A stretch of DNA of 64,000 nucleotides from Sophora flavescens (GCA_030762895.1 CM061069.1:106715669-106779668); one strand, 5' to 3'; positions 53,509 to 64,000 are shown, numbered from the stretch's first letter. Notes: generated by a model from the sequence alone, not told the origin. Numbers and translations are program-made.

Positions 53509-54730
53509 TTGTCTGCTTTGTCTGGATGTTTGATTGCCATGGATAATTACATGTATGGATATTTGCCTAATGTTTATTATGAACCACCACCTTGCATGTA
53601 TTATCCTAATTTTAGTGAGCCACCACCATACTATCCTAGCCAAGTGACCACCTCTGCACCTTCCGAACCTTCACAGAGCACCTTGGATGAGATTGCTTCA
53701 ATGCTACAACAAATGGAAGAGAACAATCAACGGATGGCACAACAAGATCTTGAATTTCAACGGATGATGGAGGCGAGCAATCTTGAATTTCAACAGAAGA
53801 TGGAGGCTCAATACCGAGAGGACCAAGCTGAATCTCGAAGTTGTGGGCTATAATTGATCAAGTTACCGCCAACTCATTTGCAATGCTAACTCCACGACCT
53901 TTTGAGGAACATACAGATTCTAAAGTGGTTACTTTTGAAAATAATTCTGATGATGATATTTCTGTTGATGATGAATTATGTGTTGAATCCCCTGATCCTA
54001 ATGCTTGTTATTGTGATGGAACTGCTTTGTGTGTAGAATGTTTTACAGGTTTATACTTCTCAGGAAAAATAGAAAAGGCAGATCGTTTTGCAGGTTTATT
54101 TTTTTCAGGAAACTTAGAAAGTGAGGATCAGGAGGATCAAGAGGCATCCGCTCCCCGTGCTTAAGGATAAAGAAGAACCTTTGGGAGTAGATGATTCAAG
54201 TAAAACAATTGCATGTGTTGAGAGTAATGGGGTGGATGAATTGATTGAAGAATTCCCAGACATTCTAACTTTTTCTGATTCATTTTCTTGTAATATATGT
54301 ACTAACTCTAACCTTTGTTTGGTGTGTGCTGAAATTTCTGCGTGTATAGCAGGTGAAAAATTTGTTAATACAGTGGATGAAGACATTGCAGAAGTTGAAG
54401 CAGCACCGGTAACCGTTTCTAACTGTTTAACACTTTCCCCTGAGGAGCCACACGGTGATGGAGTTTAAGCCCTTGTATCTAGCACCATGGCCAGTCCAAG
54501 TGGTTGAACCCCAATTTTATTGGGAGGATTTTGTAGAGAAAGCGGTCATCTGTGACCCAAAGGGGAGTGAGAAGTCCGCCGCACTGGGTGGAGTTATTAT
54601 AATTGTCAAGTGCTCACCTCCGCATCAAAGCTGCAAGTTAGGGAGGCTTGGAATGAATTTCAGTCCTTTGGCTACCATGTGGGACTTATGTTACAGACAG
54701 TGGGATCCTGGTGGAACCGCCTCTGAATGA
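53509..54730 (+). pseudogene. Gag-like and Cys-motif frames of the nested retrotransposon
   Basis: Four overlapping frames: 53509-53853 (Tyr/Pro-rich start, then a Met/Gln/Glu coiled-coil such as MLQQMEENNQRMAQQDLEFQ), 53841-54164, 54121-54468 and 54455-54730. The second holds C-x-C-x5-C-x2-C (CYCDGTALCVEC, 54006-54041). The third holds C-x2-C-x5-C-x2-C (CNICTNSNLCLVC, about 54289-54327). The two look like diverged duplicates within an acidic protein. The last frame is Pro/Trp-rich. Frames are offset, so either frameshifts have accumulated or the coding region is a patchwork. The first frame is gag-like by position; the rest is unrecognised. Confidence 0.6.
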
Positions 54731-56131
54731 GCTTTTCTTAACCCTTTCTTCTTTTTAATTTTCTTTTGCTTTGCTTTATTTTCTGTTTTGTTTTGAATAA
54801 AGCTCCTGAATAATTTGAGAAGCTCAGGAGTGTGTTGAGTCTAGTGTTGGCAAGTTTATTGGATTTGATTGATTTTGCATAGATTGATGGCATAATATGT
54901 TTTGACTGTTTCCCCCTAGGATTTGAAAAATTTTTGAAAAGTGATTCCCATGTGAAATTGAAAACTGAACTTTGAGATTTTATTATGATGGCATGATTTA
55001 TGATAAGTTTGGGGTGATAGGAAGCACACACTAGGGATAGAATCTCTTTCAAACAATTTGCATAAATGTCCAGGTGAGGTTTTGAGCCTCCAACATGTTT
55101 TTGACTGTGTGAAAATCACTTTTGATTGCACTTTCCTGAATTTGCTTGAGTCTTTATTTGGTTTGCATGATTATGTGTTTGCTACAGATGATTTAGGCAT
55201 TTTCTTTGTAAATAGCTACTTAGCCTAAAAATAACCAATTCCTTATGCATGTTCCCTAGTTAGCCCCATTGAGCCTATTAGCCTGTTAATTCTTGATAAC
55301 CTAATGTTATAAGCCCAAAAATCTGGAAAACCATGTTAACCCGATCTTAGGATTAGGAGAGCATGTAATCTTAGAATGGGTGCAAGAAACAAAAGTTTGG
55401 GGTGGCTACCCGGTGCAATGTGTTGTTTGGGATTGGGAAAAAGAAAGAAATAATATAGAAAAAAAATATATAGAAAAAAAAAGAAAAAAAAAGAAAAGAA
55501 AAGCAGAAAAAAATAAAAGTGCAAAAATTTCAAAAAGACTGTTTGAATAAAGAGGCTGTAGCCACCCAAGGCGTAAAGAAAAAAAAGAAAGGAACTTGAG
55601 TGAATTTCAAAGTGTAAATATAGTTCATGCTCTCTTAGTTCCTAGGGTCTTCAGCCTAGTTCCTTTGTATATCTTACCCTTAGCCAGGCCCCATTACAAC
55701 CCATAAAAGACCTTTTGATGTTGCTTGCATGTTTTCTGTGGGAACCATTAGGAGATGAAAATCAAATTTATGGGAAGTGCTCTTAAAAGTGAAAACTGAG
55801 TGAAATGTTGATAGCCTGACACAAACTGAGCGATTGAGTGAACATAAATTTCCCTTGTGAGGAAAGCATTTGTTTGAATTTGGTGATCTCTCTTTTGTGT
55901 GTAACTTAGATCCCCTGCTTAGATTTCTGATTGTCTGAATAATTAATTTCTCAACTGTTTAGAATAAATGAATGTGGGGATTGCTTTGCTTGAAAAGGGG
56001 GGAACATTGAGGGAAAAATCATTTTGATAAATTGCTTGAAATCTATGGAAAATTGATTGAATTCTTAAGCTTGCCAGGTCTTGAGTCTTTTTAAGTTTTT
56101 GAGTTTTAGTTTGCTTGGGGACAAGCAAAGT
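54731..56131. other. Long non-coding 3' internal region of the nested retrotransposon
   Basis: About 1.4 kb without a supported frame, as in Athila-type elements that have long 3' non-coding regions. AAGTTTGGGGTG-like purine tracts occur at about 55008 and 55393, copies of the element's polypurine motif. A strongly A-rich block (55436-55520) is enclosed by complementary arms GGTGGCTACC (55401-55410) and GTAGCCACC (55558-55566). Confidence 0.6.
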
Positions 56132-56148
56132 TTAAGTTTGGGGTATTT
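56132..56148 (+). other. Polypurine tract region
   Basis: AAGTTTGGGGTATTT immediately precedes the right LTR, in the position where plus-strand priming occurs. Confidence 0.65.
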
Positions 56149-57416
56149 TGATGAGCCTCTGTTTGACTGGTTTTATAACTAGTAAAGACCTTGGCTTTGT
56201 GCTTATTTTATATCATTTTTACCCAAATTAGACTTGATTGTCTCTAAGTAGTATTTTGAGTCTATAAAGTATTTTTAGGTTAATTTAGTTGATTTAGAGT
56301 TAAATAAAGTACTTATGTTATTTTCTGTTTTTCAGGTTAATAAAAGGAATAATTCTGGAGTTTCTCGCCCCGCGAGAAGGCTGCTCGCCTCGCGACCCCG
56401 AAGATGACTGTTCCAAGAAAATGCAAAGTCTCTGGTTCGCCCCGCGAATAAATGGCTCGCCTCGCGAGTCATCCAACCATGAAAAGTCAGAGACGATCAC
56501 GGTTTGGGCGTGTTGACGGTCACGGGCGTTGCAGTTTGGGAATTTGAAGCGTTCACCTCGCGAAGATATGCTCGCCTCGCGAGAAGACAAAGAGTTGCAG
56601 ACCTTTCATGTTATTCGCCTCGCGAGCAGTGCTTCGCCTCGCGAGGACTTGGATTCCAGAAACGTGTATATAAAGCAGTTTTAGGCAGAACTGAAGAAGT
56701 TAATCAGAGTTAGCCAGTTTTGGCTAATCTTTGGTAGACAGTAGTAGTAGTTTTCAGTAGTTTACTTTCCTTTCTTTTCTTTTGTGTTTTACTTTTGTAA
56801 TGGAGAATTAGTCTCCTAGATTAATCTATTGGAATTGGTTTCGTTAACACTTGAGGTTACTGTATTCCATGTTTAGTTGCTTTTCTCTTTTCAATGTCAT
56901 CTTTGTATGTTTCTGTTTGTTATTTCAGGAATATATAGTGTTGTATTGTTTCATTTCGGTGATGCTATGTTCCTATATATAATCGCGTTTGTTATTTCGC
57001 GTGTGTTCATTCATGTTCGTTTGTTCATGAGAGCTTAAACCCGTTTGTTATTTCGGGAATAGGAACATACATCTGTAGTAGCAGTTTTCGTTTGTTAAAT
57101 GTTGCTACAACCGGGAGGGGATTAGTATCTGCTTAGGATTTGCATGAACCAATGATAGTGGGAAACTGATAATGATGAGGTTAATCGCTTTTGTTTATTT
57201 GCTAGTTTCTTAAACTGCTTTGTTTCTTTTCTCTGTTTTTGATTTGTTTCGTTAATTTAGTTTTAATCTCAAAAACCCCCATTTCTATCTTTTACTAATT
57301 TTCTGTTAATAATAACAACAACTAAAGAGTCATTGAGAGACGATCCGAGTTGTCGCTCTATACTACATTATTTTGTAAACGCTCGTTCTTTTTGGCGCGT
57401 GGCGACAGCGCGGTCA
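56149..57416 (+). repeat. Right LTR of the nested retrotransposon
   Basis: 1268 bp, near-identical to the left LTR. Differences include one mutated palindrome core (TCACC for TCGCC at about 56553) and a roughly 14-bp indel near 56720. Confidence 0.92.
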
Positions 57417-57421
57417 GTGAT

Positions 57422-57770
57422 ACACAAAGGAACACCAGTGGTGGTATCACGCGTCACAGTCGTGATGCCTTTCACGGCTAGGCCGTGACGGATTCTGCCA
57501 TGGAGGTTGCTTCATCGGGTTGGTTGGTACTCATCGCGGTGTGACCACCATCACGGCTAGGCCGTGACCAATTCTGCCTGTGAGGGTCTGGTTCGGTTGG
57601 CATGTCACGGCCGTGATGGACATCACGGGCTGGCCGTGACCAGTTCTGACTTTTCCATTCTTTCTTTTCATCTCTACTCTATCATGACCGTGATGGCTGT
57701 CACGGCTAGGCCGTGATGGGATCTGTTTGACTCATTTTCTTCACTTTTCAAGCCCCATCTTCATGCAAGC
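57422..57770. repeat. Array of paired CACGGC/GCCGTG palindromes
   Basis: Four pairs of a short box (TCACGGCCGTGA-type) and a long box (TCACGGCTAGGCCGTGA-type), starting at 57454/57472, 57531/57551, 57605/57623 and 57682/57700. Each long box is followed by a GATTCTGCC/CAGTTCTGAC-like word, so the pairs sit in a degenerate tandem unit. The same boxes occur in the solo LTR at 60134-60282, which suggests this is a remnant of a related retroelement. It lies in CACTA B upstream of the part homologous to element A. Confidence 0.85.
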
Positions 57771-58214
57771 TACATAATTAGTAAAGCCTTAGTTTCCCGT
57801 TTGAGATGCAATACTAATGAGCACACGTGTACGTGCTTAATGTACCGCTCATTGTGTTGGATCTTGAATTGTCCAAATTTGGACAGTTTGGGATAAAACT
57901 TTTTCTTAATTCAGTTAAAATAGTTATTCATTGATTATAATGTTATATACTTGATGAAAGTTCGGATTGATACATTTCCTTTCGTTCTCTGGGTGCATAC
58001 TTTATCGTGGTGGATGTCATCGCGTTCAAGTCGTGTACGTCGGAGACCGAAGGGAAATGCTGTCGAAATTTTGTCGAGTATGAGCATGAGAGTTAAGTAC
58101 TAACTGTTAACCGAATGTTGAAAAAGTTTCTTCTCGAATGGGATAGGGCCATACCCTGTCATAAGAAGTGGTTGATAAATATGTTGGACTCAGTACGAAG
58201 TTATTGGTCTAGTC

Positions 58215-61200
58215 ATGGATCGCGGTTGGATGAATGTTAGACGGACAAGTGATGAGTATGAGAATGGAGTGAAAGATTTTCTACAGTTTGCAAAAACAAA
58301 TGCTCCTGATAGTGGTAACGGAAGGTTTTATTGTCCTTGTGTTAACTGTTTGAATGAGAGACGACTAGAAGCTGAGGAGATACGTGATCATCTTATTTGT
58401 GAGGGGATTTGCAAGAGTTATACAACATGGATATGTCATGGTGAATCGTTAGACAGGTCGAGGGTGTCGGATAGAGAGGAAGTTGATGACATGGAAACGA
58501 ACGATGGATGTGAAGGATCAAATATGGGAGAGTATTCTGGTATCTATACTTTTACGTCCTGTGTTTGTCTGTATCTACTTTATTTTAATCTTACTAATAT
58601 CATACAGTAATTCGTTGATTCTTTTGGTCTTAATGCAACTCACCTTTGACATACCAGATACGATGGTTATGAAGAAGCGTTTGTTAAAGTATGCTGGTGA
58701 GAGTTGGAGGGATTTTAAGGTCGACCTGGGAAGATACTATGTATTCAATCCAACATGTGAAAAGAACCCACTTGAGGTGTACCCGTTTCTTGACCAGGCG
58801 ACGTGGGATCGCTTTGTTCAGAGCCGACATGATCCCGGCTTTCAGGTTAACTTATTTGATTTGTCTCTAAATTTATGTAATTTCATTAATTTTATTTACT
58901 TATGTAATTTAATTGTCTTCTATTTATAACAGGAGAAGAGGAAAAAGGGGCAGGAAAACCAAAGCAAGAATGTCTACCCCCATGTCATGTCTCGTGGGGG
59001 ATATAAAAAGCTTGATCAGATAATGGTGGAAGAGGAAACGAAAGCACGTCAGGAAGCAGCATCTCAGGCGGATCCTAACGCCGAAAATCGTCCAGAGGTT
59101 GTCGATCCACCTCCACCCCCATGCCATCGTAAATGTAAGAGGGCCCTGTTGGTGACGCCGGCAAGTGTACCGGGTCGTCGCAAGTAATAAAAGAAACACG
59201 GTAAGTAATTACCGAGGTCGAACTCAGGGATTGGGCTACCAATTCGTCTAATCCGCGGGAAATCCGATACGTTTGGTCAAGTCACAAAAGGTGGTTGAGG
59301 GAGAGAAGAGAGAATAAGATCGCAATTCAAATAAGAAATCGATTAAAGCTAAGGTGATTAAATTCAGAAATTAAAATATCCAAGGTCTCAAATCCACCTA
59401 CCCAATCATGTATAGTACCCAAGTGATGATGTATTCCTCCCTAGGTTCAATTATAATGTCAACTGGGACCCCTAATTTCTCCTATATCCACTGTCGTGCT
59501 CAATAGGACGTATTCGACGATTGGATTAATTACTTACTAGGTCTCATAATCCTAATCTCGAATTTGGTTAAGTCTTGTTCCCTATAAGGTTGCACTAATC
59601 TCCTAATTCCACTGTCGTGCTCATTATTCTATTAGTGATTCCAATCCAAGTTCTAAAACGCGAATCGCCGTTCGGCCTCAAACACGTTTAACTAGTTAAT
59701 CACGCAACACATATGATCAACACAATCAAATCAGAATTGGAAAACAAGAATTGAATTAAAGGGGAGAAACACATACATCATATGAACACTGCACCGCCAT
59801 GGGTGGCTTCATCGATCCCTCGGACGAGGGGATTAGTTCCTCATGCTCATAGACAAGCGATCGGACTTAACCACCATCGTAAAATAAAAAGAAAAGAGGA
59901 GACGCAGCTCCAAAGAGAAACAAGGATTCGTAACTACTGATCTAAAACAAGTGGAAAAACCCTTGATACCCAATTCTGATCTGAGACAGCCTTTAAATAA
60001 GGATTCTGTTTCTCGCCCGATCGCGGGGCGAGCTTACTCTCGCGACGCGAATTTTAGTTTTGGCGCGCATTCAAGTTTGGATTTTCGCGAGGCGAGGGTG
60101 TGTTCGCGGGGCGAGTCTTCCAACTTCAATCTGTCACAGCCGTGACACTCATCACGGCTGAGCCGTGATGGTCTCTGTCTTCCAGGGTCTTCAGTCTCTC
60201 GCGAGGCGAACTGTCTCTCGCGGGGCGAGACTTCAAACCTCAATTTGTCACAGCCGTGACCTTAATCACGGCTATGCCGTGATAGTCTCTGTCTTGCAGG
60301 TCTTCAGACTCTCGCGGGGCGAGAATATTTTCGCGCGGCGATCCAGAAATGATGACTTTTGCTGCTTTGTTGACCTTCAGTCTCGCGAGGCGAGCATACA
60401 CTCGTGGGGCGAGTGTCTCCAGAATTGCAATTTCCACTATTTCTTGGTTTTCCTTGACTACCGGAGCTTCACTTATTGACCTGAAAACACCAAAAGCAAC
60501 CAAAAGCATAATTCTATCCAAAATAAGCTAAAAACTACACAAAAGACGCAAAACGAGTCAAAGTCCAACTTAGGAACAGAACAAGGCAAATTTGGGTGAA
60601 AACGAGAGTGAACTCGACTGATTGGCACATAAACCCTAGTTCATCTAGTCATAAAACTAGATAAGCCAGAGGCTTATCAGGCCCGACAAAGAAAAACGGG
60701 ACAATATACATCTGAGGAGGCCCGCCAAGTAGCTGAGAAGATTGTAAGTATAGTTTGAATTGTAATTGTCATTTTAAGATTGTTACCGAATTGTAATGTG
60801 ACCTGATATTTTATATGTGATAGGATGCCTTGGATGAGCAGGTAACCCAAGGAACCTTTGTTCCTAGAGGACGCGATGATATCTTAGCTACTGCCATCGG
60901 TAAACCAGACCATCCGGGCCGTGTCATTGGTGTTGGATGGGGCGTCGATATTCGTCAATACCATGGTTCATCTTCACACCAATGCCACAGGGATGTTGAT
61001 GCAGATAGAGCACGGCTAAAACAGGAGATTGCAGCTGAGATTAGACAGGAGATGACCGAGCAGTTTGCCCAGCAGATGGCAATATTGACTTCTATGTCCC
61101 AACAGATGACAGCCGGTGTCCAACCCTCTGTCCAACCCTCTGTCCATGTGAGCACTAAGGGCTCATGTGATCCTCCTCATCAGCTTGAAAATGATGATGA

Positions 61201-62930
61201 TGGTGATGATGATGGCGATGATGATGATGATGATGACGACGACCCTGTTATGTGTGAGCTATATGTTGATGATCATTATGATCGCCGCTTAGTGGCATTA
61301 GGGAGGGCACATAATAACTTAGGTAATACCATACACCATCGTTTATTACCGGATGATCAGCTGAGGGTCGTTGTTGAGATTATTCAAGATGCTGATGCTC
61401 GAGTCCCTGTGCCCACTGAGGAGGTTCAAACAGTGGGTCAGGCCCCCGGTAACTTCATCCTCTGGCCAAGAAGATTGGTCAGCTTTCTTGTTGCATCCGA
61501 GGTATTCGATTAGTTGTGTTTTTCTATATTCATAGTTGAAATTATTTATTATTGTTTAAAGATAATGCTTTATTTTTATTCGTTATAGGATGTTGGAAAT
61601 GATCATATTCTGCCTAAAAGGTCGGATCCAGGAAGTCTAGAGATGTCTGCTCCAACCAAGGTATTCATTTGACCATTTAATTAATTACCAATGAAATAAC
61701 TTCATTATCTGTGATTACTAATATATATATTTGTTGTTTAGGGGATCGACAAAGGGGCACCTGGTGATGTTTTTAAACTTCTGGCTATACAGGTTGTCAC
61801 CATGGAGAATGACGCAGCTTTGGTGAGGTTGGAACATGATGCCAGCCCAGGTGATGAACTGTATATTCCAAAGAAGGAACTTATGGAGATTGTACTCAAT
61901 AAAGAAATGGCTAGTTCTGCACACCTATCGTTATGGTGCACGTAAGTACATTTTATTTATAAGTTAAGTAATTAATTTTTAAATACTATGATAATTAACA
62001 TGTTTTTTTTAATATATTAGGTATCTGCACCGTATGTTAGTTGATCAGGGTAACCTCGCCCTTTATGGGTTCATTGACCCCATGTTCATTGAGGGTGATG
62101 TTCTCCTAACATTAGAAGACCGGGTCATCACCATACGTGATATACTTGCCCGAGACGATCATCAATTCTACCTTGCGCCTTATCTCAATAAGTAAGTACC
62201 GGTTATTTAATTATAACTATATATGACTTAGTCACTAACTGTTCCGTAAATACAGCCAGCATTGACAACTGTTGATCTTGTACCCTAGGATGAATGTCGT
62301 GGTCTTCTTCTGCTCAATTGGAAATAAGCCGGAGAATGAACTGCAGACGATCATCAAAATGTAAGCATTAAAATACTTTATAATCAGTAATGCAGTTGTT
62401 TTAATTATCTGAAATTTATATAGATATACTTTAATTAATGTTTATTTTGTCATGATAGTTCTATTAATGCAAGCCACATGTTGCGTGGTGAAAGACGTCG
62501 GGCTATCAGATGGATTATTCCTAGGGTAAGATATTTATTAGTACAAATGCATCAAATGCAGTAGGTATAATTATTGATTTCTATTTAATTTAATTCCTCA
62601 TATTCTAATTGGGTTTCATTTGTACGTAGTCACGTACACAACGTGGATCATGGGAATGTGGATACTATGTGATGCAGTGGATGTTGGAAATTATCTCCTC
62701 CGGGATCACTGAAAGATGGCACGAGGTAAATGTTAATTGATAACAATTAGAAGTAACAGTTATAGATTCGTTATATGTTTTATGTTAGTTTATTAATTAC
62801 TTAAAAGATATAATCTTTTGTCCAATTAAATTTGCAGATATTCAGCAATCCAACTTCATTATCTGATTCCGACATCAACGTCATAAGGAGGCGTTGGGCA
62901 ACTTTCTTTCTTGAAGTGTACCAACCATAG
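58215..62930 (+). pseudogene. CACTA B gene: transposase-associated domain fused to sibling of element A gene, interrupted by solo LTR
   Basis: The frame 58215-58520 encodes a transposase-associated domain (starts MDRGWMN; FYCPCVNCLNERR; IRDHLICEGI; TWICHGES), the N-terminal module of TNP2-type CACTA transposases. It then runs directly into the end of A's first exon (AAATATGGGAGAGTATTCTGG). The TNP2 catalytic part and the start of A's gene are missing. Later exons match A: about 58636-58845, 58933-59146 plus 60685-60743 (split by the solo LTR), 60824-61501, and on to TAG at 62928-62930. The splice acceptor before 58636 has changed (TGCAACTC for A's TGTAGTTG). TGA at 62263-62265 follows the His codon exactly as in A. 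The last codons are intact here, unlike A. Not functional. Confidence 0.82.
59147..60679 (-). mobile_element. Solo LTR inserted in the CACTA B coding exon
   Basis: The 1533-bp insert is flanked by GGCCC (59142-59146 and 60680-60684); removing it and one duplication restores the sequence seen in element A. On the - strand it begins TGATAAGCCTCTGG and ends CACCAACA. Its start resembles that of the nested retrotransposon's LTR (TGATGAGCCTCTG; later TTTTCAGGTCAATAA against TTTTCAGGTTAATAA), so the two families are related. It lacks an internal region and a second LTR. It holds five TCGCG(A/G)GGCGA pairs and two CACGGC-type pairs. Confidence 0.92.
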
Positions 62931-62934
62931 TTTG

Positions 62935-62938
<4 letters not shown>

Positions 62939-62993
<55 letters not shown>
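62939..62993. repeat. TA dinucleotide microsatellite in CACTA B
   Basis: About 55 bp of TA repeat after the coding exons. Element A has only TATATATG at the same place (47838-47851), so the tract expanded in B after the copies separated. Confidence 0.95.
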
Positions 62994-62999
<6 letters not shown>

Positions 63000-63310
63000 G
63001 TAGTTAGTTTAAAAACTTATCATGTACTGGCTATAATGTACTTTTGACTGATCATATGTATTTTGATATGAAATCTATAATATATCATGTAGCTTTTTGG
63101 TTTCTAATTATCTTTGTTGTCTGAATGTAATTGAACGTACATATGTATTGTTCGTAATAAATTCAGTATATATTAATTGTGTTTTTGTTGTACAAAAATG
63201 GTTGTTGAGAATATTTAGAGTATGTTATTCTGGTATTGATCTGCATTATTACTGAAACATGGGAAATGAATGATAGAAATGTAAATAACAGTTTCAAAAA
63301 AAAAAAAAGA

Positions 63311-63661
63311 CTTTACACATTGGTTTTATTAAAACCGATGTGGAAAGTGAAATTTCCACATCGGTTTTACTGAAAACCGATGTGTAAATTGAAATTTTCA
63401 CATCGGTTTTTGTGTAAACCGATGTGTAAAGTCTAATTTCCACATCGGTTTTCAATAAAATCGATGTGGAAAATGATATTTCCAATAATTTACCAATTGA
63501 CAAATGAACTTTACATATCGTTTTGTTTTAAAAACTGCTGTTAAAAATGTACTTTACACATCGGTTTCAAAATCGATGGTTAAAGTGGCAATAAACCACA
63601 TCGGTCTTTTCAATGTCAGTTTGAAAACCGATGTGAAAAACCAATAATAATCGATGTGGAA
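63311..63661. repeat. Right subterminal palindrome array of CACTA B
   Basis: About six ACATCGGTTTT/AAAACCGATGT inverted pairs with 3-7 nt loops. The four at 63316-63471 are well preserved and form regular hairpins about 40-45 bp apart. Confidence 0.9.
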
Positions 63662-63683
63662 TCCCTTTTCTGTACTAGTGTTT

Positions 63684-64000
63684 GTTTATTTAATTGAATA
63701 AATGAGCTTGATCGAACATTTAATAAGACGAGTCAGAATAATTTACAAATAGTTCAGCTCATTTACAATTCTAGATGTCAAGGTTTCAAACTCCAAGATG
63801 TACTTAATTAGTTGACTCTTAAAAATCAAATTTAAAATCTGAAGAAAAAATAAAAAATAACATAACCAACTAAAATCCAAATGGCAACTGTAAAAAAATT
63901 TGAAAACTATCAGATTGCATCACACCAAACATATATTATAAATTAAATCTTGAGATCACATTGATATCTTGCGAAATAGATATCTCAACCCCACACCAAG
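63684..64000. other. Flank of CACTA B, older repeat and AT-rich sequence
   Basis: No gene. The first 100 bp continue the repeat interrupted by element B (GAGCTTGATCGAAC, AGCTCATTTACA). The remainder is AT-rich without a recognisable feature. Confidence 0.45.

Larger units (their letters stand above)
52160..57416 (+). mobile_element. Non-autonomous LTR retrotransposon nested in CACTA B
   Basis: Direct repeats 52160-53414 and 56149-57416 both start TGATGAGCCTCTG and end GCGCGGTCA, flanked by GTGAT (52155-52159 and 57417-57421). A primer-binding site TGGCGCCGTTGCCGGGGA (53420-53437) follows the left LTR, the type found in Athila/Calypso-like Ty3/gypsy elements. A purine tract precedes the right LTR. 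The internal 2.7 kb has only gag-like and unknown frames (53509-54730) and no protease, reverse transcriptase, RNase H or integrase. It must use enzymes from another element. The LTRs differ by roughly a dozen substitutions and a few indels, so the insertion is recent. Confidence 0.93.
51231..63680 (+). mobile_element. CACTA (En/Spm) transposon B with two nested retroelement insertions
   Basis: It starts CACTAGTGCAAAATATACTT and ends TTTTCTGTACTAGTG, with TTT at 51228-51230 and 63681-63683 as the 3-bp duplication. Total 12,450 bp; about 5.65 kb remain after subtracting the LTR retrotransposon (52160-57416 plus one duplication) and the solo LTR (59147-60679 plus one duplication). It carries the same subterminal palindromes as element A and a sibling copy of A's coding region. 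Unlike A it also keeps an N-terminal transposase-associated domain segment at 58215. Confidence 0.92.

Noticed and set aside
59951..60531. Several frames in the solo LTR on both strands
   Set aside because: Same reason: Ser/Arg-rich products arise from repeated TCGCGAGGCGA boxes on either strand.

Overview
This is a plant nuclear DNA window, most likely from a legume of the clover/medic/pea group. That assignment is an inference from the KNOX and Raf-kinase protein sequences and the repeat style; the species is not determined. It holds three host genes I can support, embedded in transposon-rich, AT-rich DNA.

Host genes. (1) A complete class II KNOX (KNAT3-like) homeobox gene on the + strand, six coding exons between 15792 and 22739, 369 aa. 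(2) A small intronless gene on the - strand (26237-26671, 144 aa) of a plant-specific family of unknown function. (3) A complete PB1-domain Raf-like MAPKKK gene on the - strand, nine coding exons between 34100 and 27694, 1410 aa. Exon chains for (1) and (3) were built by hand from splice sites and phase, and both close exactly in frame.

Layout. 1-7 kb: two decayed endogenous pararetrovirus-like loci (capsid/gag-like, zinc knuckle and retropepsin fragments), rearranged, with one fragment next to an AT-dinucleotide tract. 7-15 kb: no gene. This stretch has a candidate long solo LTR with several tandem-repeat arrays, some SINEs and a Stowaway-type MITE. 15.3-23 kb: KNOX gene with SINEs and MITEs in its introns. 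23.5-25.6 kb: SINE and a Ty3/gypsy pol remnant interrupted by two MITEs. 26-34.8 kb: the small gene and the kinase gene. 34.8-41.8 kb: MITEs and AT-rich DNA. 41.8-48.4 kb: CACTA element A, complete, with a 3-bp target duplication. 48.6-50 kb: two MITE-like elements, one with a perfect 8-bp duplication. 51.2-63.7 kb: CACTA element B, a sibling of A. B carries a near-identical-LTR, non-autonomous LTR retrotransposon (52160-57416, duplication GTGAT) and a solo LTR of a related family (59147-60679, duplication GGCCC).

Most unusual signal. The LTRs of both retroelements, and a 300-bp stretch beside them, contain short GC-rich interrupted palindromes arranged as pairs with nearly constant start-to-start spacing: 19-20 bp for the TCGCCTCGCGA type and mostly 18 bp for the TCACGGC...GCCGTGA type. 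This is about two helical turns, in otherwise AT-rich DNA. I do not know a described name or function for it. The two CACTA copies also share an inactivating stop codon directly after the predicted catalytic His of their Ulp1-like domain. This suggests they descend from, or were amplified as, an already defective copy.
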